Shown here piece by piece: positions 56,339-64,000 of a stretch of DNA of 64,000 bases. The notes below the pieces were generated by a model that saw only the letters and a list, made by a program, of their open reading frames with translations, searched no databases and was not told the origin of the DNA. The stretch covers positions 402,052-466,051 of the forward strand of contig NZ_QFBC01000004.1 of NCBI RefSeq assembly GCF_003122325.1, read 5' to 3'. This DNA is from Rhizobium album (lineage in GTDB: Bacteria; Pseudomonadota; Alphaproteobacteria; Rhizobiales; Rhizobiaceae). Position numbers and translations under genes: made by a program. Position 1 is the stretch's first letter; each line of letters begins with the position of its first letter.

Positions 56339-56860
56339 CTATCGCATGACCTTCTCGAACTGAAAGCCCTCGCCGCCCACAGGATCGTCTGATCCGGGGT
56401 GGTGAGGGTCAGGATGAAGCGCGTGGAAGAACGCGATGATCTTGAAGCCGCACTTGTTGACGTAAAAGTGGATGTTTCTCTTCTCAAAGTAAGGCGTATG
56501 CGTCCGCCATGTGACGGTCTGCGGATAGCGTGCTTCGATGGCAAGCCAGGCCTTGTGACCCAGACCATGCCCGTGCTCGCCGACCTTCAGGAAGAACAGG
56601 TCGAGTGTGTTGTGATGGGTCTCCTGATCGATCGTTACCACCGCACCGCCGACATTTTCGCCGTCGCGGAGAATGCGCAGCGCAACAGCACCTGGAGCGT
56701 TGTTCGCTTTGTCGAGATCTTCGTCAGAAGGGATGGGGCCGTTTGGCAGCTCCCCGAATTCCTCGATGACTGCGATGGCGAAAGCCTCCTGAAGGTCTTT
56801 CTTGAACTCAGCGAGATCGTTCGGACTTGCGACGGCGAGGCTTACATTATGACTGGTCAT
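56339..56860 (-). CDS. GNAT family N-acetyltransferase
   Basis: A 173-residue protein with the acetyl-CoA-binding pattern of the GNAT fold: NVGGAVVTIDQETHHNTLDLFFL, then VGEHGHGLGHKAWLAIEARYP (the R/QxxGxG/A-like loop) and TPYFEKRNIHFYVNKCGFKII. The start MTSHNVSLAV is preferred; an in-frame ATG 13 codons upstream lacks a ribosome-binding site. Upstream lies a triple direct repeat (56997-57029) like the one before the RND operon, so the two-component system next door probably controls it. Substrate unknown, a drug or amine being possible. Confidence 0.82.
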   Translation of the reverse strand: MTSHNVSLAVASPNDLAEFKKDLQEAFAIAVIEEFGELPNGPIPSDEDLDKANNAPGAVALRILRDGENVGGAVVTIDQETHHNTLDLFFLKVGEHGHGLGHKAWLAIEARYPQTVTWRTHTPYFEKRNIHFYVNKCGFKIIAFFHALHPDPHHPGSDDPVGGEGFQFEKVMR

Positions 56861-56996
56861 GACTTCTCTCAGATTGTTCAAGGCGCGAACGAGTTTCATG
56901 GATGGAACGTCGGGGGCAATTCCGCGTCATCCTTTAAAAACCCCAACCTCGCGTGGCATCGATTGCCGCTTTCGTGCCTAGCAAGTCGAGCTTGAT

Positions 56997-57029
56997 ATTG
57001 TGTGGAGGACCTGTGGAGATTGTGTGGAA
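56997..57029 (-). promoter_or_regulatory. AdeR-like direct-repeat box upstream of the GNAT gene
   Basis: Three 11-bp units in phase: ATTGTGTGGAG (56997-57007), GACCTGTGGAG (57008-57018), ATTGTGTGGAA (57019-57029). Read toward the GNAT gene they are CTCCACACAAT-type, the same orientation as at the RND operon. A TAGGCA element follows about 16 bp from the proximal unit. Confidence 0.7.
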
Positions 57030-57091
57030 TTGGCGGCCGGGCGTGGAAACGACAGGGTGATCCTCGCCGTTCCGGCCCTGGCAAGCGGGTA

Positions 57092-58156
57092 TCAGGAAAC
57101 TGGCCTTCCGAGAGAAATCTCGAACATCGCCCCGCCTTTGCTGGAAGGCGCGTAGCGGACCTTGCCGCCATGCGCCTCCACAATGGCACGAACCACCGAC
57201 AGGCCAAGGCCATTTCCGCCTTTCTCCAGCAAGTGGGGTTGCCTGCCCCTGCGGAAGGGTTCGAAGGCCGAGGACGCGATGTCGGCGTCGAGACCGGGTC
57301 CCTCGTCGGTGACCCTTAACATCACCTGCCCATCCTCCACCTGCAGGCTGATCTCGACGTCGCCGCGCACTGCATACCGGCGGGCATTGGTGACGAGCGC
57401 GAGGAGCACCTGGCGAATCCGCATGGCATCGGCGGACACCAGAGGATCGGAAAGTTGAAGCCGAAGTTCGAAACCGTCCTGTTTCAACTCCTGTTCCAGC
57501 GCTTCTGCCAGCCGTTCGATCTCATCCTTGAGCCGGATGGGCTGAAGACGGAGGTCGAGATGGCCGCTATCCGCCAACGTCACCGTTCGCAGATCCTCGA
57601 CGAGCCTGGCAAGCGAATCGACCTGCAGCACCAAAGCACGAAGAGACTTTTCATCCGGCTCGAATACGCCGTCGATCATGCCTTGCAGGCGGCCTTTCAG
57701 AATCGTCAAGGGCGTGCGCAATTCATGGGCGATCGTCGCATTCCAAAGGGTCATATCGGAGGCCATGTCCTGCAGACGCTGGGCCATGGCGTTGAAGTCT
57801 TCGACGAGAAGGGCCGTCTCGCCAAGCGAATGGTCGCCGGGAATTGCGCGAGCCGAAAGATCGCCGTCCTTTATGCGCCTGGCGCTCATCGCCAGTGATT
57901 CCAGCGGCTCGAGGATGCGCCGCGCCAGACGGACCGACGCCATGGCCGCAACGATTAACGCAATAAAGATAAGGACAGCCAGGATAATGAAATCAAAGCC
58001 TGTCAACCAGTTGTCGGTATCTTCGGACCATGGAAAGAAATAGAAGAGCGCGCTGAAAGCAAGGTAGGTCCCGAAAAAGACCAGCAATCCGGCCGCCACG
58101 GTCACGGACGCCATGGCGAGCAGTAATTGCCGGCTGAGTCCCTTCATGAGCATCAT
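57092..58156 (-). CDS. Sensor histidine kinase, AdeS-like
   Basis: A 354-residue inner-membrane kinase. TM1 (~8-38) and TM2 (~53-77) enclose a periplasmic loop of only about 15 residues, so it likely senses signals within the membrane. A HAMP region (RRILEPLESLAMSARRI) leads to the phospho-acceptor His in NATIAHELRTPLTIL, then N box LALVTNARRYAV, G1 DEGPGLD and G2 GGNGLGLSVV. Its start shares bases with the regulator's stop (TGATG). Pairs with the regulator at 58156. Confidence 0.9.
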   Translation of the reverse strand: MMLMKGLSRQLLLAMASVTVAAGLLVFFGTYLAFSALFYFFPWSEDTDNWLTGFDFIILAVLIFIALIVAAMASVRLARRILEPLESLAMSARRIKDGDLSARAIPGDHSLGETALLVEDFNAMAQRLQDMASDMTLWNATIAHELRTPLTILKGRLQGMIDGVFEPDEKSLRALVLQVDSLARLVEDLRTVTLADSGHLDLRLQPIRLKDEIERLAEALEQELKQDGFELRLQLSDPLVSADAMRIRQVLLALVTNARRYAVRGDVEISLQVEDGQVMLRVTDEGPGLDADIASSAFEPFRRGRQPHLLEKGGNGLGLSVVRAIVEAHGGKVRYAPSSKGGAMFEISLGRPVS

Positions 58157-58842
58157 CAGTCGACTGCCAGACGGTAGCCGATCCCTCTGATACTCATCAG
58201 CATCCCTTCACCGCCAGCCTGTTCGAGTTTCCTGCGCAGTTTGCTCAGATGACTGTCGATGGTCCGATCCAGCGCGTCGGAACCGGGCAGGCAGGCATCG
58301 ACGAGTTCGCTTCGCGAAAAGGCCTTGGTGGGAGTGCGGGCGAGGTGCGCCAGCTGCCGGAATTCGGTCAGGGTCAGGGAGAGGGCAATGTCCACGCCGT
58401 CCTGTTCAATCCTGGCCTGATAGCTGTCCAGATCGATTGTCAGGTTCCCGGCACGGATCATCGCGCCCGCCCGGCTCAAGCCTGTACGCCTCAGGACGGC
58501 CTTTGCCCGTGCAACCACCTCTATGGGATTGAAAGGCTTCACGATGTAGTCGTCGGCGCCGATACGCAGCCCTTGCAAACGATCGATGTCTTTATCCAGA
58601 GCTGTGATGATGATGACGGGGGTACGGCCTCGCCGTTGAATTTCGGCGAGAAGCTCCCAGCCATCCAACCGAGGCATGGTTATATCCGCCAGCACGATAT
58701 CCGGTTTCAGCGAAAGATGCAGATCAAGGGCGACTTGCCCATCGCGGGCGTGCACCGTGCGAAATCCCTCGCGGGTAAAGTAGGCATCGAGAATACCGGC
58801 GATCTCCAGATCGTCCTCGGCAATCAAAACAAGTTCCGCCAT
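58156..58842 (-). CDS. OmpR-family response regulator, AdeR-like
   Basis: A 228-residue regulator. Receiver domain with acidic pocket AEDD, phospho-acceptor Asp53 (IVLADITMPRLDG) and Lys in DYIVKPFNP; winged-helix domain with LTLTEFRQLAHLARTPTKAFSRSEL and RTIDSHLSKLRRKLE, ending RGIGYRLAVD. AGGAGG lies 9 bases before the ATG at 58842. Divergent from the efflux genes across 158 bp that contain the direct repeats at 58909-58941. Confidence 0.92.
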   Translation of the reverse strand: MAELVLIAEDDLEIAGILDAYFTREGFRTVHARDGQVALDLHLSLKPDIVLADITMPRLDGWELLAEIQRRGRTPVIIITALDKDIDRLQGLRIGADDYIVKPFNPIEVVARAKAVLRRTGLSRAGAMIRAGNLTIDLDSYQARIEQDGVDIALSLTLTEFRQLAHLARTPTKAFSRSELVDACLPGSDALDRTIDSHLSKLRRKLEQAGGEGMLMSIRGIGYRLAVD

Positions 58843-58908
58843 GATCATCGCCCTCCTTTCGACTGCAATGCCACCGCACCGCCTCGCGGTCGAGTAGGCG
58901 TTTCTCGC

Positions 58909-58941
58909 CTCCACACAATCGCAACAAAACCTCCACAAAGC
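58909..58941 (+). promoter_or_regulatory. AdeR-like direct-repeat box upstream of the RND operon
   Basis: Three 11-bp units: CTCCACACAAT (58909-58919), a degenerate CGCAACAAAAC (58920-58930) and CTCCACAAAGC (58931-58941). A TAGAGA element follows 17 bp downstream, so the box would cover the -35 zone of an activated promoter for the membrane-fusion gene at 59001. Confidence 0.7.
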
Positions 58942-59000
58942 CCCAACGTAACCCTCTTAGAGAATCACCATCAAGCTCTTTTCAGGGAAGTGGATGGTGA

Positions 59001-60170
59001 ATGCTGATGCAACGGGGCACTCGTTTCTGGAAATTCGGCATGCTATGCCTGCCGGTATTATTCCTCTGCGCATGCAGCGATCAGCCGGATGCCGGGGCCA
59101 GCGCAGTTTCCGCGCCGCGGCCCGCTCGCGTCGGCGTCATGACAGTGCAGCCGCAGGCCGTCACTGTCTACGATGAGTTGCCGGGGCGGGTTTCGGCCTT
59201 TCGGACGGCGGAAATCCGGGCGCAGGTTAGCGGCATCATTCAAAAGCAGCTCTTCCAGGAGGGAGCCTTCGTTAAGGCCGATGCCCCGCTATTCCAGATC
59301 GAGCCGGCTCCCTTCGTCGCGGATGCCGATGCAGCAACCGCCGTGCTGGCGCGTGCCGAAGCGGAACGCGTGAATGCTCAGGTAAAATTCGAGCGCACCA
59401 AGCTTCTCTCGGCACAGAAGATCACAAGCGACGAAGCTTTCAACAATGCGACTGCCGCATTGGCCCAGGCCAAGGCGAGCGTTGAAGAAGCCAAGGCCAA
59501 TCTGGCGCGGCGAAAACTGGAACTGTCCTACGCCACCATCCGGAGCCCGATAAGCGGTACAATCGGGCAATCCTTCATGACGGAAGGCGGACTTGCTTCT
59601 TCCTCCGCAACCGCACCGCTTGCGGTGGTTCAACAGATCGATCGGGTCTACGTGGATGTCCGTCAATCCTCCATGAGCCTGGAAAGTCTGCGCGAAACAG
59701 CGTCCGGAGCGGGGATGAGCGATCCGGAAGAACTGCCGGTCGGGATCAAAACCGTAACGGGCAAGGTTTACGGCCATGTCGGAAAAGTGATCTTCTCCGA
59801 CATCACGGTCGATGGCGCCACAGGTAGCCTTGGGATCCGGATACTTGTCCCCAATCCCGAGCAGCAACTGCTGCCGGGCATGTTCATCCGTGCGATGGTG
59901 CCGCGGCAGGTTTACCCGGCTGCATTTCTGGTGCCGCAAGAGGCGGTTACACGCGACCCGGCGGGAAGACCGGAACTCATCGTCGTCTCCGCGGACAAAA
60001 CCGGCACGAGGCGGATTGTCGAACTGGGACCGGTCATCGACGGGCAGTACCTCGTGAAAAGCGGTCTTTCGGCTGGCGAAACCATCGTCGTGCTGGGGCA
60101 GGAGCGGGTCCAGGATGGACAACCGCTTGAGACGTCGCCGGCGCAATCTTCCAGCCAGACGCAGAATTAA
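59001..60170 (+). CDS. RND efflux membrane-fusion (periplasmic adaptor) lipoprotein
   Basis: A 389-residue AcrA/AdeA-like adaptor. Lipoprotein signal with lipobox LCAC near residue 24; lipoyl half-motifs PGRVSAFRTAEIRAQVSGII and LSYATIRSPISGTIG flank an alpha-helical hairpin (AEAERVNAQVKFERTKLL); beta-barrel and membrane-proximal domains follow (LVPNPEQQLLPGMFIRAMV). Ten bases before the pump gene. No outer-membrane channel gene is in the window. Confidence 0.92.
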   Translation: MLMQRGTRFWKFGMLCLPVLFLCACSDQPDAGASAVSAPRPARVGVMTVQPQAVTVYDELPGRVSAFRTAEIRAQVSGIIQKQLFQEGAFVKADAPLFQIEPAPFVADADAATAVLARAEAERVNAQVKFERTKLLSAQKITSDEAFNNATAALAQAKASVEEAKANLARRKLELSYATIRSPISGTIGQSFMTEGGLASSSATAPLAVVQQIDRVYVDVRQSSMSLESLRETASGAGMSDPEELPVGIKTVTGKVYGHVGKVIFSDITVDGATGSLGIRILVPNPEQQLLPGMFIRAMVPRQVYPAAFLVPQEAVTRDPAGRPELIVVSADKTGTRRIVELGPVIDGQYLVKSGLSAGETIVVLGQERVQDGQPLETSPAQSSSQTQN

Positions 60171-60180
60171 GGAGCGGATG

Positions 60181-63100
60181 ATGCCGCAATTCTTCATCGA
60201 CCGGCCGGTCTTCGCCTGGGTCATCGCGATCATGATCGTCATTGCCGGGCTGATCGCCATTCCACAATTACCCGTGTCGCGCTTCCCCACCATTGCCCCG
60301 CCGAGCGTATCCATCTACGCCACCTATTCGGGTGCGACGCCGCAGGCGATCAATGACAGCGTCACCAGCGTGATCGAACGCGAAATCTCGGGCGTGAAGA
60401 ATGTCCTCTATTTCGATTCCTCGGCAGATACGTCCGGATCCACGACCATTACCGTGACGTTCAAGCCGGGGACCGATCCGGAGCTTGCGCAGGTGGACAT
60501 CCAGAACAGGCTGAAGGCGGTGGAGCCCCGGCTTCCCGAGCAGGTGCGCCGGGCCGGGCTGTCCGTGGAATCCGCATCCTCCGGCTTCCTGATGATTGTC
60601 TCCTTGAAATCGAAGGACGGGACGATCGATGCGCTTTCGCTTGATGATTATCTCGTGCGCAATGTCGCCCCGGAGCTCAAGCGCGTGGCCGGCGTCGGCC
60701 GGGTCCAGTCGTTTGGCTCGGAAGCGGCCATGCGGATCTGGCTCGACCCTGCACGCCTGCTGGCGCATTCGATCTCGATAGCCGAGGTGACGCAGGCGAT
60801 CCAGTCCCAGAACATCCAGGTCACGCCAGGACGCTTGGGCGATACCCCGACAGTTCCCGGGCAGAAAGTCAGCGTGCCGCTCAACGTCACAGGCCAGCTC
60901 CAGACGCCGGAAGAATTCGCCGAGATCATTCTCCGATCAAGCCCGGATGGCTCGCGGTTGACCCTGGGCGAGATCGCCAGGATCGAGGTGGGATCGCAAT
61001 CGTCGAGCTTTGCCATTCTCGATGGCGGCAAGCCTGCCACCGCAGCCGCCATTCAGATGATGCCGGGCGCCAATGCCGTCAGCACATCGAGCGGGGTGCG
61101 CGCCCGTCTGGCGGAGCTTGCCCTCACCATGCCGGCAGGGATCGAGTACGCCATCTCCTATGACACCGCACCTTTCGTGAAGATCTCGATTCAGAAAGTG
61201 GCGCAGACGCTCGCCGAAGCCATGGTGCTCGTCTTCCTGATCATGTTGCTGTTCCTGCAGAATATCCGCTACACGCTCATTCCGGCCATCGTCGCTCCGA
61301 TAGCATTGCTCGGCACTTTCGCCGTCATGCTGGCGCTCGGATATTCGATCAATGTCCTGACAATGTTCGGCATGGTTCTCGCGATCGGCATCATTGTTGA
61401 TGACGCCATCGTGGTCGTCGAAAATGTCGAGCGGCTGATGGCGACAGAAGGTCTGTCACCGCGTGAGGCGACGCGCAAGGCCATGACCGAAATCACAGGC
61501 GCGGTGATCGGGATCACCTTTGTGTTGACCGCTGTCTTTCTTCCTATGGGATTTGCATCCGGTTCGGTCGGCGCGATCTACCGTCAGTTCACGGTGTCGA
61601 TGGCCGTCTCCATCCTCTTCTCCGCCTTCCTGGCGCTCAGCCTCACGCCAGCCCTTTGCGCGACCCTGTTGAAGCCGGTCAACCACGGCCACCTTCAGCG
61701 AAAAGGCTTCTTCGGTTTGTTCAATCGTGGATTTAACCGTTTGACGGAGCGCTACACGGGCTGGATTACGAGACTTGTGCAGAAGACAGGTAGAGTGATG
61801 CTTGTCTACCTTACCATTCTCGGCGCAGTGTCCTATGGCTACACAACGCTGGCGACCACATTCGTGCCGGAGGAAGACCAGGGCTCTTTCATGACATCCT
61901 TCACGCTGCCGGCAGAGGCGACAGCTGAGCGCACGCGCGACGTGGTCAATCTCTTTGAGAAACATGTGCAAACCCGACCGGATATCGTCAACAACCTCAC
62001 GATTATGGGCTTCGGATTCTCGGGTTCAGGTCCCAACACAGCAATGTCGTTCACGACGATGAAGGATTGGGACGAGCGCACGACAAGCGTGGACGACGAA
62101 GTAAATGCCGCAACCGATGCCATGGCCGGCGCGAACGAGGGCGAGATCCTCAGCCTCAAGCCGCCGGCGATCGAGGAACTGGGCACCACATCAGGCTTTT
62201 CGTTGAGACTTCAGGATCGCGCCAACCATGGCGACAAAGCGCTTGCCGCCGCCGCGGATCAACTCACCCAGTTTGCATCGCAGAGCATGCTGCTGAGCGA
62301 TGTCCGCGTCGACGGGCTTCCCAGTGGTCCGAGCGTCACGCTCAAGGTCGATCGCCAGAAGGCCCGTGCCCTTGGTGTCGAATACTCCACGATCAGCGAT
62401 ACGCTGGGCGGCGCCGTGGGTTCGACCTATGTGAATGATTCCCGCGAGATGGCCGGTTGCAGCAGGTCATCCTGCAGGCAGAGGCGGCAAGCCGCATGCA
62501 GGTGGATGATATTCTCAACCTTCATGTCCGAAGCGACGCCGGCAAGATGGTCCGCCTTTCGGAGATCGTGACACCCCAGTGGTCGAACATGCCGCTGCAG
62601 GTCACCCGCTACAATGGCTACCCGTCGACCAGTATTTCCGGCTCGGCGGCGCAAGGTGTTTCCAGCGGCAAGGCCATGGACGAGATCGAGCATATGGCGC
62701 TCACGCTTCCCAAGGGTTTTGCTGTCGAATGGACGGGACAATCCTTGCAGGAGCGCCAATCCGGCGCCCAGGCGCCGATACTGATGGCTTTCTCGTTCCT
62801 GATCGTGTTTCTGGTGCTGGCAGCGCTCTACGAGAGCTGGACGGTGCCGCTCTCGGTCATGCTCGTCGTGCCGCTCGGCGTTATCGGGGCCGTCATTGCG
62901 GTTTATCTGCGCGGCCTTGAAAACGATGTCTTCTTCAAGGTCGGCCTGATCACCCTCATTGGTCTTTCAGCAAAGAACGCGGTGTTGATCGTGGAGTTCG
63001 CCCGCAAGCGGCAAGTGGATGGTCAGGGCCTCGCCGAAGCTGTCGTCGACGCCGTGCGTCTGCGTCTGCGTCCCATCATCATGACGTCACTTGCCTTCAC

Positions 63101-63293
63101 ATTGGGCGTGGTGCCACTGGTCATCGCCTCAGGCGCAAGCTCGGAAACCCAGCATGCCATCGGAACCGGGCTGTTCGGCGGAATGATCTCCGGCACTGTT
63201 CTGGCGGTGATTTTCGTGCCGGTTTTCTACGTTTTCGTTACGCGGCTCGGGCGGCGGCGCCAGCAGCAACGAACGCTGGGCAATGAGGCCTGA
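60181..63293 (+). pseudogene. RND efflux pump (AcrB/AdeB-like), one-base frameshift
   Basis: A hydrophobe/amphiphile efflux pump split by a frameshift. Codons 1-753 run from MPQFFIDRPVFAWVIA to VND; the frame then changes and would stop at 62569-62571. Adding one base near 62438-62443 restores VNDFPRDGRLQQVILQ and an uninterrupted protein of 1037 residues, the normal length. Key residues are intact on both sides: the Asp pair in IIVDDAIVVVENV and the Lys in GLSAKNAVLIVEFA. So either a recent mutation or a base missing from the assembly. ATG at 60181 has AGGAG upstream. Coupled to the adaptor gene. Confidence 0.9.
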
Positions 63294-63556
63294 ACAATGC
63301 GGCTTTCTGGAAGAGGAGCTCATAAACACGGTATGTCTGCTTCTATCTTCCACGCTACAGGAGCGGAGCGTCCGCAGTCCGCCCCGAAGTCCGCCATGCG
63401 AGAGGAGATGAGCAAATGGCAGGTTTCCGGTGGCGGAGAAGCACACCGCACGGCGGGACTGATGTCGAGAGCGGAAATTCAAGCTGAGGCACCACCGGAG
63501 CGACATTCGCCTTGCTTTGGCGTTTTTCCGTACCATGAACCAGAAGGGAAAAGCCC

Positions 63557-63954
<398 letters not shown>

Positions 63955-63960
63955 TCCTCT

Positions 63961-63985
63961 GGGTAAACTGCAGCGCAGTTTATCC
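63961..63985. other. Hairpin just upstream of the initiator tRNA
   Basis: Arms of 11 bases, GGGTAAACTGC and GCAGTTTATCC, with one G-T pair and a 3-base loop, 6 bases from the mature tRNA 5' end. May be the terminator of a gene outside the window or a processing stem. Confidence 0.4.
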
Positions 63986-64000
63986 GGCTTTAGCGTAAAT

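Noticed and set aside
56126..56568. Minus-strand frames ending in NDTRGMELLGKYTLTSKG
   Set aside because: Looks protein-like only in pieces and needs frame changes; no start or domain, and partly overlaps the GNAT gene. At most a remnant.

Overview
The window is a chromosomal segment of an alphaproteobacterium, most likely a member of the Rhizobiaceae. Evidence: the housekeeping block pnp-rpsO-truB-rbfA-infB-ylxR/Q-nusA-rimP followed by recR, ybaB, dnaX, the small SRP RNA, kdsB, pheA, a CycM-type cytochrome c, moeB and recF; high GC; rhizobial-type sigma70 promoters; and dispersed intergenic repeats typical of the group. I cannot name the genus from the sequence alone.

Layout. (1) 1-9.1 kb: translation and ribosome-maturation genes, all on the minus strand, ending with rimP behind a promoter and an early terminator-like hairpin. 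(2) 9.1-26.4 kb: mixed core genes (mltB, recR, MOSC, LysE, ybaB, dnaX, ffs, HIT, nudC, WYL regulator, pheA, kdsB, cytochrome c, AEC carrier, PfkB kinase, hydroxyacid dehydrogenase, moeB, recF), with a probable structured RNA at 21.24-21.44 kb. (3) 26.4-31.5 kb: an accessory cluster of two phytoene-desaturase-like FAD enzymes, a cyclase-family metal hydrolase and a MarR regulator. (4) 31.5-33.8 kb: cardiolipin synthase and an EEP-fold phosphodiesterase. (5) 34.0-52.1 kb: a catabolic block for an aromatic CoA thioester: a monooxygenase/Old-Yellow-Enzyme fusion like 2-aminobenzoyl-CoA monooxygenase/reductase, SDR, cupin, crotonase-fold enzyme, two acyl-CoA dehydrogenases (one a true glutaryl-CoA dehydrogenase type), thioesterase, a Rid protein and a FadJ-like enzyme in one ten-gene run; a luciferase-like monooxygenase; a MarR-type regulator; and a peptide-type ABC importer. 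(6) 52.3-56.0 kb: two-gene indolepyruvate:ferredoxin oxidoreductase. (7) 56.3-63.3 kb: a GNAT gene, an AdeRS-like two-component system and an RND efflux pair whose pump gene carries a one-base frameshift. (8) An initiator tRNA at the right end.

How it fits together. Blocks 3, 5 and 6 can be read as one catabolic supercluster for indolic or anthranilic compounds: arylpyruvate to aryl-acetyl-CoA (IorAB), a possible isatin-hydrolase-like step (cyclase), dearomatisation of 2-aminobenzoyl-CoA (fusion flavoprotein), enamine removal (Rid protein), ring opening, beta-oxidation and glutaryl-CoA dehydrogenation. No aryl-CoA ligase, ferredoxin or thiolase gene is visible, so the pathway is not closed within the window. 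The strongest regulatory signals are a palindrome (TATTTTAA, 2 bases, TTAAAATA) overlapping the promoters of three units of block 5, and 11-bp-phased direct repeats of ATTGTGTGGAG in front of both the RND operon and the GNAT gene.
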